Shown: piece after piece, positions 27,422-35,976 of the stretch
Layout: each line of letters begins with the position of its first letter
Position numbering within the stretch: the first letter of the stretch is position 1
Source of the DNA: Micrococcales bacterium
GTDB taxonomy: Bacteria; Actinomycetota; Actinomycetes; Actinomycetales; Cellulomonadaceae
Length of the DNA stretch: 64,000 bases
Assembly: GCA_009777345.1 (NCBI GenBank)
Contig: WRMB01000010.1
Location: 1 to 64,000, forward strand
Direction of reading: 5' to 3'
Notes under the pieces: model-generated
What the model was told of the DNA's origin: nothing
The model's database searches: none
The model's input: the letters and a program-made list of their open reading frames with translations, nothing else
Position numbers and translations under genes: made by a program

Positions 27422-28885
27422 CGGCGCGGTCGCTGTCTGTGCCGGTCGTGCGGGATCGCCGAGCATCACCTGGAGGGCCAGGGCCGCACCCACGAGGAAG
27501 GTGACCGATCCCGTGGTCCAGACGACCATCGGACTGATCGGGACCGACCACCACCACTCGACCGCGCGGTCGAGGTTCGTCGGACCGTTCACTCCTGAGA
27601 CGAAGCGTCGAAGCGTCGTATGGAGCGCGAGCGAGTTCGCCGCGCTCAGTGCGAGGACGACCAGCACCCGCTGCGTTCTGGACCAGCAGACCACGCCGCG
27701 GAGCCGGACGACCACCAGCACGGTGAACATCATCACCAGCGGCATGATGTACCGCGGCTGGATATAGGCGCCGACCGGAAAGCCCGAGACGTACTGCATG
27801 TAGGTCGGCGCGACCCACAGCGCTCCGCCGATCGTGACGAGCACCAGAATGTGGCGCCAGTCCCGCCCCGGGAGAGCAGAGAAGAGCACTCCCGCCAGCA
27901 CGCTCCAGCTCAAGACCCAGACGGTGGCCGGCATACCTGTGTCAAGCCACCCCAGACCCCAGGGCCAGAGGTTTCCGGGACCGCCCACAACTCCTGTCCA
28001 AAGCCGGGGGACCTCGGTGAAGACGCCGATGATATCCGGTCCGGGAGCTCCTTCCTGTCGACTGGCGTCCTTCGACTGGCCGGTCGACAGGAACATCAGC
28101 ACGCTGGCGATGCCGAGCGCGGCCGGCAGGACCAGGTCTTTGAGGTTACGCCGACCAGCACGCCACCCGAGTGCCACTGCCGCGGCCACGCCGATCCCTG
28201 TGAAGACGGCAGAGTCGGCGCGTGCACCAGCGCCCAGGAGGAGGCTCAGTGCCGCCAGCCCGCCGAGCACCCACCGCCGGGGTCCTTCGGCCACGAGATA
28301 CCCGAGGAGGGCAGGAGTGAAAGTCGCTGCGGATATCAATGCCCAGCTGCTAGGGTTGATCGACGGTATCAAGAACATCCCTAGCGGGACCACGGTCAGG
28401 GCCGTTCCCATGATCACCGCCCGTCGGATGCCACGAGGGGCTGCGACGGCGACCGCAGTCAGCATCCCGCAGAAGATGATCAGGTTGACGATGCGCATGA
28501 CGACGACCGACCGCACGACGTCTCGGCCGGCGAACCAGCTCATCGTCCAGTAGAAGGCGGGTGGATAGTCGCCGGTGTTCACCCGGTCGGAGCTGACCAG
28601 TCCAGGATCATCGGCGAACGTAGGCTGGCAGGCACCGCTGACCTCAGGCTGCAGAGCGAAGCACGTCGCTGCGAAGAACTGGGCGGGTACCCGGCGTTCG
28701 TCGCTGGCGTCGCCCTGCTCGCAAAAACCTTGTCGCTCGCCTTTCCCGCACCACACGCTCGTCAGGTGGTAATTCTCGTCGGGCGACGAGCCTATGGGAG
28801 AAGCCAGAGCCCAGGCGACGAGAGCCGCCGCCGTGAAGAGTACCGCCAGCACGCTACGACGGGTCTCGGACAAGTATTTCGTCAC
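27269..28885 (-). CDS. DUF2142-type polytopic membrane protein, paralogue of the 17.8-kb gene
   Basis: The 538-residue protein has an N-terminal span followed by LASPIGSSPDENYHLTSVWCGKGERQGFC, then about eleven spans, matching the paralogue at 17.8 kb motif for motif (including the SDRVNTGDYPPAFYWTM loop). A GT-C-like role in polysaccharide assembly is inferred. The last ~50 codons (EHVEDDVGAADRRLL...) are low-complexity and lie entirely within a 153-bp tail-to-tail overlap with the repeat protein on the plus strand, whose reading frame is clearly conserved there. The C-terminal tail of this protein is therefore probably dispensable. Confidence 0.75.
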   Translation of the reverse strand: MTKYLSETRRSVLAVLFTAAALVAWALASPIGSSPDENYHLTSVWCGKGERQGFCEQGDASDERRVPAQFFAATCFALQPEVSGACQPTFADDPGLVSSDRVNTGDYPPAFYWTMSWFAGRDVVRSVVVMRIVNLIIFCGMLTAVAVAAPRGIRRAVIMGTALTVVPLGMFLIPSINPSSWALISAATFTPALLGYLVAEGPRRWVLGGLAALSLLLGAGARADSAVFTGIGVAAAVALGWRAGRRNLKDLVLPAALGIASVLMFLSTGQSKDASRQEGAPGPDIIGVFTEVPRLWTGVVGGPGNLWPWGLGWLDTGMPATVWVLSWSVLAGVLFSALPGRDWRHILVLVTIGGALWVAPTYMQYVSGFPVGAYIQPRYIMPLVMMFTVLVVVRLRGVVCWSRTQRVLVVLALSAANSLALHTTLRRFVSGVNGPTNLDRAVEWWWSVPISPMVVWTTGSVTFLVGAALALQVMLGDPARPAQTATAPSPEVAEHVEDDVGAADRRLLVGQSDSAVRGDRDDDQVGDVPPDDVVQRRP

Positions 28886-29166
28886 GCTTGCCGACTCTAT
28901 CAGTCCACGCGGCGTCGGCCCGTGACGGCCCTTGCCTGCGACCTGGCGCCAGCGGCGGGGTAGACCTCTCCGGCGCTCGGACGATACGGGAGGACGGGCC
29001 GCGTCGGCTACGCTCTCCTTGGCGGGGTAGCATCCGACCCGAGCGGGAGCCCGACGGCAGTCGCCGTGGCCGTCGACCCTGGTGCGCTCGGTGGTGGCCG
29101 AGCACGACGGTCCCGCGCAGTCCCTGCTGAGGTGGGGAAGTTACGAGACCGACGAGTGAGGAGCGC

Positions 29167-29904
29167 ATGGCACCCAGCGAGAGCGCACCCCTGACGCCCA
29201 GCGCGGGGCGTGTCATCGCCGTCATTCCCGCGTTCAACGAGGCGGAGAGCATCGAGGGCGTGGTGGACGAGCTGGTCGGTGTCTGCCCAGGGATCGACTA
29301 CCTGGTGGTCAACGACGGCTCGGTCGACGAGACGGCCGCGGTCTGCCGTCGTCGTGGTTTTCGTCTGCTGGACCTTCCTGTCAACCTCGGTCTGGCGGGT
29401 GCCGTCCAGGCGGGCATGAAGTATGCCCACCTGGCCGGGTACGACGCGGTGCTGCAGCTGGACGGCGACGGGCAGCACGACCCGCGGTTCATCAGCCCGC
29501 TCGCAGAAGCCTTGACCAGCCAGGACGCCGATATCGTGATCGGATCGCGTTTCCTGGACCAGAAGAAGGGCCGAGGCATGCGCATGGCCGGCAGCCGGCT
29601 GCTGTCGGGCCTGATCCGGGTCACCTGCGGCGCCCGGATCACCGATCCGACGTCGGGCATGCGGCTGTTCTCGCGCAACCTCGTCGGCGAGTTCGCCTGG
29701 AACATCAACTACGGCCCCGAGCCGGACACCATCGCCTACCTGATCCGCAACGGCGCCTCCGTCGTCGAGACACCGGTCAGCATGCGCGACCGCGAAGCGG
29801 GACAGAGCTATCTGACGGCCTTTCACTCGATGGTCTACATGCTGAACATGTGTATGTCGATCATCTTCGTCCAGTGGTTCAGAAAGCGCAGGGAGTCTTC
29901 ATGA
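29167..29904 (+). CDS. GT2 glycosyltransferase, polyprenyl-phosphate-sugar synthase-like
   Basis: The 245-residue GT-A enzyme reads IAVIPAFNEAESIEGVVDEL, YLVVNDGSVDETA, NLGLAGAVQAGMKYA, LQLDGDGQHDPRF (metal-binding DGD) and SRFLDQKKGRGMRMAGSRLL. This is the pattern of DPM1/GtrB-like enzymes that load a sugar onto polyprenyl phosphate. Its stop overlaps the DUF2304 start (ATGA); GT2-DUF2304 pairs recur in polysaccharide loci, so a complex or coupled function is likely. It could supply the lipid-linked donor used by the GT-C-like membrane proteins here. Confidence 0.88.
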   Translation: MAPSESAPLTPSAGRVIAVIPAFNEAESIEGVVDELVGVCPGIDYLVVNDGSVDETAAVCRRRGFRLLDLPVNLGLAGAVQAGMKYAHLAGYDAVLQLDGDGQHDPRFISPLAEALTSQDADIVIGSRFLDQKKGRGMRMAGSRLLSGLIRVTCGARITDPTSGMRLFSRNLVGEFAWNINYGPEPDTIAYLIRNGASVVETPVSMRDREAGQSYLTAFHSMVYMLNMCMSIIFVQWFRKRRESS

Positions 29905-30335
29905 CGCTGTTCCTGCAGGTGGCGCTGCTGGTGGTGTGCCTCCTGACGTTCGTCTTCATCATCAGGCGGGTCCGCAAGGCCCAGGTCCAGATCTCGGACT
30001 CGGTCTTCTGGATCACGCTGTCCCTCATTCTGCTGTTCATCAGCCTCGTGCCGCAGTGGGTCGAGCGGCTGGCCGAGCTGGCCGGTGTCGCGGACCCGAC
30101 GAACTTCGTGTTCCTCACCGTGATCTTCCTGCTGCTGATCAAGCTGTTCTCCGCCTCGATCCAGATCTCGCGGCTGGACGCCAAGGTCAACCACCTGGTC
30201 CAGCAGGTGGCGATCTCGCAGATGTCGACGCACGAGGAGATCAGGCAGCTCGTCGACGCCCAGAGCCCCGATGCGGCAGGGCCCGCCCAGCGAGCCGACC
30301 GGCCCGTCACCGGGGACGGTGGGCGGAGGAGGTGA
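29901..30335 (+). CDS. DUF2304 family small membrane protein
   Basis: The 144-residue protein starts at ATG 29901 (MTLFLQVALL), overlapping the upstream GT2 stop by 4 bp. It has three hydrophobic segments (LLVVCLLTFVFII, VFWITLSLILLFISLVP, FVFLTVIFLLLIKLF) and then an amphipathic helix (ISRLDAKVNHLVQQVAISQM) and a charged tail. The arrangement fits DUF2304, the usual partner of polyprenyl-phosphate GT2 enzymes. Its stop lies within the ribosome-binding site of the galE remnant that follows. Confidence 0.85.
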   Translation: MTLFLQVALLVVCLLTFVFIIRRVRKAQVQISDSVFWITLSLILLFISLVPQWVERLAELAGVADPTNFVFLTVIFLLLIKLFSASIQISRLDAKVNHLVQQVAISQMSTHEEIRQLVDAQSPDAAGPAQRADRPVTGDGGRRR

Positions 30336-30339
30336 GCGT

Positions 30340-30505
30340 GTGCGCGTCCTGCTGACAGGAGGGACCGGGTTCGTCTGTCGTCTTCGCCGATCCGGGTCTG
30401 GCGGCCGAGCGGCTGGGGTTCACCACCGAGCTCACCCTGGATCAGATGTGCGCCGACTCGTGGCGGTGGCAACGACGGGTCACCAGCGAGCGTCCCAGCC
30501 GGTGA
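30340..30505 (+). pseudogene. galE-like UDP-glucose 4-epimerase remnant (internal deletion)
   Basis: A strong ribosome-binding site (ggaggagg) precedes GTG 30340 and the perfect epimerase N-terminus VRVLLTGGTGFV. Directly after, around 30372-30376, the +1 frame continues with VVFADPGLAAERLGFTTEL and TLDQMCADSWRWQRR, which is the GalE C-terminus (AD..A...L....TLD.M..D.W.WQ). About 300 codons of the centre, including the YxxxK active site, are gone and the two ends are out of frame. The remnant ends at the TGA 30503-30505 and overlaps the convergent GT2 gene by 26 bp. I see this directly in translation; the family assignment is from known GalE motifs. Confidence 0.75.
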
Positions 30506-31517
30506 CCCTGGCGAGACCGGTGTACCCGTGCATCGCTGGTACCAGTGCGTGGCACCGGTCGAGCCACAGCGCGAGCCGGAGCCGGGCCGCGGCGGCGGTC
30601 CCTGGCGCCTGGTCCGTGTAGCCGGGGAAGTCGCGGCGCAGCCGGTCGCGCATCAGGCGCCAGTAGGTGCGCGTCGTGGACGGCGAGGACGAGGCGCTGA
30701 GACTGGCCAGGGCGGACAGTCCGAAGTGGACGAAGGCCATGGCGTCGACCGCGGCGGCCAGCGGGCGGCCGTCGGCCTGCGCCACGACCCAGGAGCGGAC
30801 CGCTGCCAGGTGGGCCGCGAGGTCGTGGGCCTCTGCGGGACGCAGGGTCGTCATCATCGCTCCAGGCCGGACCATGTAGTCGTACAGCGGTTCGGGGACG
30901 AAGGTCACCGTCTGGAGCCACGGCAGGCACGCCGCCACGACGAGCATGTCTTCCATGATCCGGGGCGGGGGGTCGAAGTACAGCAGGGAGTCCTCGTCGC
31001 CGACGGCCTGCGCCACCCGGCGGACCAGGTCGCCGTCGAAGAGCTTGTTCCACAGGGCGGTGTTCACCGACGCGAAACCCTGCGGGTCTTGGTCAGGACG
31101 CAGCACGGCGTCGGTCGGACGCTGCATCTCCACGCCCATGACGTGCCCGTCGGTGAGGTCGACCCGGCGGTAGGCGCTCACCACCATATCGGCACCGGTC
31201 GCCGCGGCCCGCGCCGCCAGGGTCGCGTACAGCCGCGGGTGGGGTAGGTCGTCGGCGTCGCAGAACCCGACGTACCGCCCGGTCGTGCGGGCGACGCCCT
31301 GCTGGCGGGCTCGCCATACTCCCTGGTTGCGCTGGTGGACGACGGTGACCTGCGGGTACTCGCGGAGGATATCGCCGGTGCCGTCAGTCGAACCGTCGTC
31401 CACCACGACGATCTCCAGCGATGTGCAGGTCTGAGCGGCCAGCGCTGACAGCGTGGCAGGCAGCGCGCGTCCCGCATTGTGCACGGGTAGCACGACAGAG
31501 ACCTCAGGGCAGCTCAT
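30480..31517 (-). CDS. GT2 family glycosyltransferase
   Basis: The 345-residue enzyme begins EVSVVLPVHNAGRALPATLSALAAQ and shows IVVVDDGSTDGTGDIL, NQGVWRARQQGV and FCDADDLPHPRLY, the classical GT-A motifs. After about residue 110 comes an acceptor region with AYRRVDLTDGH and NTALWNKLFDGDLVRR, typical of capsule and teichoic-acid-type transferases. It stands alone on the minus strand between two plus-strand groups, with a separate promoter region of about 180 bp shared divergently with the next GT2 gene. Donor and acceptor are unknown. Confidence 0.85.
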   Translation of the reverse strand: MSCPEVSVVLPVHNAGRALPATLSALAAQTCTSLEIVVVDDGSTDGTGDILREYPQVTVVHQRNQGVWRARQQGVARTTGRYVGFCDADDLPHPRLYATLAARAAATGADMVVSAYRRVDLTDGHVMGVEMQRPTDAVLRPDQDPQGFASVNTALWNKLFDGDLVRRVAQAVGDEDSLLYFDPPPRIMEDMLVVAACLPWLQTVTFVPEPLYDYMVRPGAMMTTLRPAEAHDLAAHLAAVRSWVVAQADGRPLAAAVDAMAFVHFGLSALASLSASSSPSTTRTYWRLMRDRLRRDFPGYTDQAPGTAAAARLRLALWLDRCHALVPAMHGYTGLARVTGWDARW

Positions 31518-31698
31518 CGGTTGCAGCCTAGTCCACTTTGGGTCGGATTGTGCCGAATTGTGGCGTTGTTCGACACCGTCGGACGAGCGAGGCCGATCCG
31601 AAGGTGCGGTCGCCCCAGGGCTCGGTCGGTCGGCTGGCGGTTTGGGCGAGCCGACCAGTTCGCCTAGGCTGGTTCAGCCCCCTAGAAGGAACGGTCCG

Positions 31699-32595
31699 TT
31701 GCCGCTTGACATCTTGGTCCCCTACTGGGGGGACCCGTCGCTGCTCCGGACGACCGTGGAGTCGGTGCTCGCGCAGACCGACCCGGGCTGGACTCTCACC
31801 GTGGTCGACGACGCCTACCCTGATCTGACCGCGGGTGAGTACCTCAGCGGGATCGACGACCCGCGGGTGCGGTACGTGCGCAACGAGACCAACCTCGGCC
31901 TGGCGGGCAACTTTCAGCGCTGCCTGGACCTGGCGACCGAGGACCTCGTCGTCTTCCCGGGCTGTGACGACCTGCTCGACCCGGGTTATGCCGCCACCGT
32001 CCTGGCGGCGGCCGAGCGCTTCCCCCAGGCGACGGTGGTGCAGCCCGGTGTGCGCGTGGTCGACCAGGACGGCAACCCGGCCTCCACCCTGGTGGACACC
32101 GTCAAGCAGCGGTTCCTGGCGCCCCGCTCGCGCACCGCGCGGCTGCTGTCCGGGGAGTCCGCCATGGTCGGGCTCATGCGCGGGAACTGGCTGTACTGGC
32201 CGTCGTTGACCTTCCGCCGGGAGGCGGTCGCCTCTGTGGGGTTCCGCGAGGGGTTCCCGGTCGTGCTGGACCTGGCGCTGGTCGTGGACCTGCTGACCGC
32301 GGGGGGTTCGGTGCTCCGGGTGCCCGAGGTCTGCTTCGCCTACCGGCGGCACACCGGTTCGGCGTCGAGCGAGGCGGCGGTCGACGGGAGCCGGTTCGCC
32401 GAGGAGCGTCGCTACTTCGCGCTGGCGGCGACGCAGGCCGTCCGGCTGGGCTGGCGGCGCGCCGCCCGGGCCGCCCGACGGCACACCACCTCCCGGGCCC
32501 ACGCGCTGGCGCAGCTGCCCGCCGCTGTGCGGTCGGGCCACCGGGCGGCCGTGGGCGAGATGGTCCGGCACGCGATCGGTCCGACCAGGCCGTGA
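31699..32595 (+). CDS. GT2 family glycosyltransferase
   Basis: I place the start at TTG 31699, which has agaagga 8 bp upstream and gives MPLDILVPYWGDPSLLRTTV (298 residues). The track ORF adds 82 non-conserved residues. Motifs: TVVDDAYPDLTAGEYL, VRYVRNETNLGLAGNFQRCLDLA and FPGCDDLLDPGYA (a D-D motif in place of DXD). The acceptor part has RGNWLYWPSLTFRREAV and EVCFAYRRHTGSAS. It precedes the flippase gene by 7 bp, so they are co-transcribed. It is a cytoplasmic glycan-assembly enzyme of unknown specificity. Confidence 0.82.
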   Translation: MPLDILVPYWGDPSLLRTTVESVLAQTDPGWTLTVVDDAYPDLTAGEYLSGIDDPRVRYVRNETNLGLAGNFQRCLDLATEDLVVFPGCDDLLDPGYAATVLAAAERFPQATVVQPGVRVVDQDGNPASTLVDTVKQRFLAPRSRTARLLSGESAMVGLMRGNWLYWPSLTFRREAVASVGFREGFPVVLDLALVVDLLTAGGSVLRVPEVCFAYRRHTGSASSEAAVDGSRFAEERRYFALAATQAVRLGWRRAARAARRHTTSRAHALAQLPAAVRSGHRAAVGEMVRHAIGPTRP

Positions 32596-32602
32596 CCCGA
32601 TC

Positions 32603-33853
32603 ATGACGGACGACAGCACGACGAGCGGCCAGCGGGCTGTCCGGGTTCAAGACACGGCGTGGGTGGCGGCGGCCTCCGGCTGGGCGGGCCTGACCGGGCT
32701 GGTGGTCATGCTCGTCGCTACCGTGGTGCTGGAAGAGACTCAGTACACAGAGTTCACGGTGTTCTGGTCGCTGCTGTTCTGGATCGGCGGCTCGATGAAC
32801 GGCGCGCAGTACGAGAGCCTGCGTGCGACGGCGGCGGCCGGCCGGGCCGGGACCGGGGTGCGGATCTTACCGGTGATGATGGCGCTGAGCGCCGGTGTCG
32901 CTCTCGCGCTTCTGCTGGTTCTGCCGTGGAGCGGGGCCCTCTTCGACACCGACCCGGTGGTCTCAGGGGTTCTCGTCGCCGGGAGCCTGCTGCTGTTCGG
33001 CGGCGAGCAGGCCGTGGTCGGGCTGCTCAACGGCCAGGGGCGGTGGCGGGCCGGGGCGTGGGTGCTGCTCCTGGACGCGACCTTGCGGTTCTCGCCCTTC
33101 CTGGTGCTGCCGCTGCTCGACGCCGCCCCGCTGGCCTACAAGGTCGCGGCGGCGTCGGGACCGCTGGCCCTGGTGGTCGTGCTGAGCCTGCGACGCGGGC
33201 GGGCTCTCGTGCAGGTGCGCGGAGACGACGGCGCCCGCGCCCTGGCCTCGGCCGCGCTGCACACCTTCGCGTCGACCTTCGCCACGGCGACCTTCCTGGT
33301 GGGGTACCCGGTTCTGATGGGTGTTCTCCTCGCCCCCGAGGTCATGAAAGAGCCAGCCACGGCCGGGCTGCTGTTCGTGATGTCCATGACCCGGGCGCCG
33401 CTGATGGTGCCCCTGACCGCCTTCCAGGGGATGCTCATCGCCCACTTCGTGCGCCGCGGCGTGGTGCGGTCCGCGGCGTTGCGGGTCGTCGGCCTGGTGG
33501 TGCTCGTCGGATCGGTGCTGTCGGCGGTGCTGGGCCTGGTCGGGCCGCCGCTGCTGCGGCTGCACTCGAAGGACGCCTTCCACCTCCACGGCGGGACGGT
33601 CGCGCTGCTGGCGCTGGGGGCGACGGCCATCGGCGTCATCGCGGTCACCGGCAACATCACGCTCGCCGCCAAGCGGCACCGCTGGTACACGGCCGGATGG
33701 GCGGTGGCCATCGCCGTGGCGGTCGCGGTCCTGGTGGCCCCAGGAGCGTTGCAGACCCGGGTCGTCGTGTCGCTGGTCGTCGGCCCGCTGTGCGGGGCGG
33801 TCGTCCATGTCGTCGGCCTGCGTCCTCGGGTCTCACCGACCGGCGTCTCCTGA
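32603..33853 (+). CDS. Wzx-like polysaccharide flippase / MOP-family membrane protein
   Basis: The 416-residue product has about 12 hydrophobic segments and begins with the typical flippase entry VQDTAWVAAASGWAGLTGLVVMLVATVVL, then LLFWIGGSMNGAQYESLRAT. MOP-superfamily flippases move lipid-linked oligosaccharide units to the outer face. It follows a GT2 gene by 7 bp and overlaps the 3' end of convergent wecB by 21 bp. Sequence identity to well-studied Wzx proteins cannot be assessed here; the family is inferred from topology and locus. Confidence 0.75.
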   Translation: MTDDSTTSGQRAVRVQDTAWVAAASGWAGLTGLVVMLVATVVLEETQYTEFTVFWSLLFWIGGSMNGAQYESLRATAAAGRAGTGVRILPVMMALSAGVALALLLVLPWSGALFDTDPVVSGVLVAGSLLLFGGEQAVVGLLNGQGRWRAGAWVLLLDATLRFSPFLVLPLLDAAPLAYKVAAASGPLALVVVLSLRRGRALVQVRGDDGARALASAALHTFASTFATATFLVGYPVLMGVLLAPEVMKEPATAGLLFVMSMTRAPLMVPLTAFQGMLIAHFVRRGVVRSAALRVVGLVVLVGSVLSAVLGLVGPPLLRLHSKDAFHLHGGTVALLALGATAIGVIAVTGNITLAAKRHRWYTAGWAVAIAVAVAVLVAPGALQTRVVVSLVVGPLCGAVVHVVGLRPRVSPTGVS

Positions 33854-35008
33854 CCTGGGCGGCACCGTCGCCGAGCACCAGCCGCCTGAGCCCTGCAGGG
33901 TCACGGTCGCCAGGATGTCGGCGATGCGCTGGCTGGCTCGTCCGTCACCGTAGGGGTTGGTGGCCCGGGCCATCCGTTCGTAGGCGGTCGCGTCGTCCAG
34001 CAGCTGCCGCAGGTGGGTGTAGACGGTCTCCTCGTCGGTCCCGACCAGCCGGAGGGTACCCGCCGCCACGCCTTCGGGGCGTTCCGTCGTGCTGCGCATC
34101 ACCAGCACCGGCTTGGCCAGGGACGGGGCTTCTTCCTGGATCCCGCCGCTGTCGGTCAGGATGATGTGCGACCGGGCCATGAAGTTGTGGAAGTCGAGGG
34201 CGTCGAGCGGTTCGACCAGCCGCAGCCGTGAGCAGCCGCCCAGCTCGGCAGCGGCGGCGGCCTGGACGGCCGGGTTGAGATGGACCGGGTAGACCGCCTT
34301 GACGTCGGGCAGGTCCTCGACGACCCGCCGGATGGCACGGAACATGGCACGCATCGGATCGCCCAGGTTCTCGCGCCGGTGGGCGGTGATCAGCAGCAGG
34401 CGGGAGCCTGCCGCCCAGTCGAGCTCTGGATGGGTGTAGTCGGTCCGTACGGTGGTCTGCAGGGCGTCGATGACGGTGTTGCCGGTGACGAAGACGCTGT
34501 CGTCGGGCTTGCCTTCTCGCAGGAGGTGCTCGCGGCTCAGGGCGGTCGGCGCGAAGCACAGCGTGGCGATCGAGTCGACCGCCTGACGGTTGAACTCCTC
34601 CGGGTACGGGTTGGCCAGGTCGTAGGTCCGCAAGCCCGCCTCGACATGGCCGACCGGGACCCGCTGGTAGAAGCAGGCCAGGGCGGCGGCGAAGGCTGTG
34701 GTGGTGTCGCCGTGAACCAGGCAGATATCGGGTCGGACCGCGTCGACCACCGCCCTGAACCGGTCGAGGACGTCGACGGTGATGTCGAACAGGTCCTGAC
34801 CGGGGCGCATGATCGACAGGTCGTAGTCGGGCACCACGTCGAAGGCCCGCAAGACCTGGTCCAGCATGCTGCGGTGCTGGCCGGTGACGCAGACCACCGT
34901 CCGGAAGGCCGCCCGGCGGCGCAGCTCGGCGACCAGGGGGCACATCTTGATCGCCTCGGGTCGGGTACCGAAGGTGACCAGGACCGTCCGCCGGTCACTT
35001 TGAGACAC
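33833..35008 (-). CDS. wecB: UDP-N-acetylglucosamine 2-epimerase (non-hydrolysing)
   Basis: The 391-residue enzyme interconverts UDP-GlcNAc and UDP-ManNAc, a precursor for ManNAc-containing surface polymers. Motifs follow the family order: VLVTFGTRPEAIKMCPLV, VTGQHRSMLDQVL, LVHGDTTTAFAAALACFY, VGHVEAGLRTYDLANPYPEEFNR, TAHRRENLGDPM, PVHLNP and TDSGGIQEEAPSLAKPVLVMR. It lies 2 bp downstream of rmlA, so they are co-transcribed, and its 3' end overlaps the flippase gene. The alternative symbol is mnaA. Confidence 0.95.
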   Translation of the reverse strand: MSQSDRRTVLVTFGTRPEAIKMCPLVAELRRRAAFRTVVCVTGQHRSMLDQVLRAFDVVPDYDLSIMRPGQDLFDITVDVLDRFRAVVDAVRPDICLVHGDTTTAFAAALACFYQRVPVGHVEAGLRTYDLANPYPEEFNRQAVDSIATLCFAPTALSREHLLREGKPDDSVFVTGNTVIDALQTTVRTDYTHPELDWAAGSRLLLITAHRRENLGDPMRAMFRAIRRVVEDLPDVKAVYPVHLNPAVQAAAAAELGGCSRLRLVEPLDALDFHNFMARSHIILTDSGGIQEEAPSLAKPVLVMRSTTERPEGVAAGTLRLVGTDEETVYTHLRQLLDDATAYERMARATNPYGDGRASQRIADILATVTLQGSGGWCSATVPPRSGDAGR

Positions 35009-35010
35009 GG

Positions 35011-35874
35011 TCAGCGGTCCAGCAGACCGAGCAGGTACTGGCCGTAGCCGGACTTGGTCAGCGCCTCCGCCCGGACGCGCAGCTCGTCGTCCGACAGGAA
35101 CCCGCGCCGCCAGGCGACCTCTTCGGGGGCGCCGATCTTCAGGCCCTGGCGGGACTCGATGGTCCGCACGAAGTCCGAGGCGTCCAGCAGGGAGTCGAAC
35201 GTGCCGGTGTCCAGCCAGGCGGTGCCCCGGGGCAGCACCTCCACCTGCAGGCGGCCCTGGCGCAGGTACTCGCGGTTGACGTCGGTGATCTCGTACTCGC
35301 CACGGGCCGAGGGGCGCAGGTCGCGGGCGATGGCCACCACGTCGTTGTCGTAGAAGTACAGGCCCGGCACGGCGTAGCTGCTCTTGGGCCGGGCCGGTTT
35401 CTCCTCCAGGGACAGCGCCCGCCCGTCGGCGTCGAACTCCACCACGCCGTACTCGCTGGGGTTGGACACCTGGTAGGCGAAGACCGCGCCGCCGTCGATG
35501 CGTTCGAACCGCGCCAGCTGGGAGCCCAGGCCGGGGCCGTAGAAGATGTTGTCGCCGAGCACCAGGGCGGCGGCGTCGTCGCCGACGAAGTCCGCCCCCA
35601 GGACGAACGCCTGGGCCAGGCCGTTGGGCACCGCCTGCACCGTGTAGGAGATGGCGATGCCGAACTGCGACCCGTCGCCCAGCAGCCGCCGGAACTGCTC
35701 GGCGTCGTGCGGGGTGGTGATCACCAGCACGTCGCGGATCCCCGCCAGCAGCAGGGTGGACAGCGGGTAGTAGACCATCGGCTTGTCGTAGACCGGGACC
35801 AGCTGCTTGGAGACGCCGAGGGTGATGGGGTGCAGCCGGGTGCCGGAGCCGCCAGCCAGGATGATGCCGCGCAT
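35011..35874 (-). CDS. rmlA: Glucose-1-phosphate thymidylyltransferase
   Basis: First step of dTDP-rhamnose synthesis (Glc-1-P + dTTP to dTDP-glucose). The product starts [25 protein letters not shown], with [27 protein letters not shown] and [21 protein letters not shown] use ATG 35874 (287 residues) because the family begins with [12 protein letters not shown] 35892 is also possible, adding six residues, and neither has a well-spaced ribosome-binding site: GGAGG is only 1 nt from ATG 35874. It is divergent from manA across about 100 bp and is followed by wecB. Confidence 0.95.
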   Translation of the reverse strand: MRGIILAGGSGTRLHPITLGVSKQLVPVYDKPMVYYPLSTLLLAGIRDVLVITTPHDAEQFRRLLGDGSQFGIAISYTVQAVPNGLAQAFVLGADFVGDDAAALVLGDNIFYGPGLGSQLARFERIDGGAVFAYQVSNPSEYGVVEFDADGRALSLEEKPARPKSSYAVPGLYFYDNDVVAIARDLRPSARGEYEITDVNREYLRQGRLQVEVLPRGTAWLDTGTFDSLLDASDFVRTIESRQGLKIGAPEEVAWRRGFLSDDELRVRAEALTKSGYGQYLLGLLDR

Positions 35875-35976
35875 CCCTCCATCTTGGACCATCAGGGGTG
35901 GTTACGCCCGACTTTGTCCAGACGACGAACGTGCCTGGGTACAGTGGGAGGCCGTCAGACCCGAGGAGCCGTCTAC

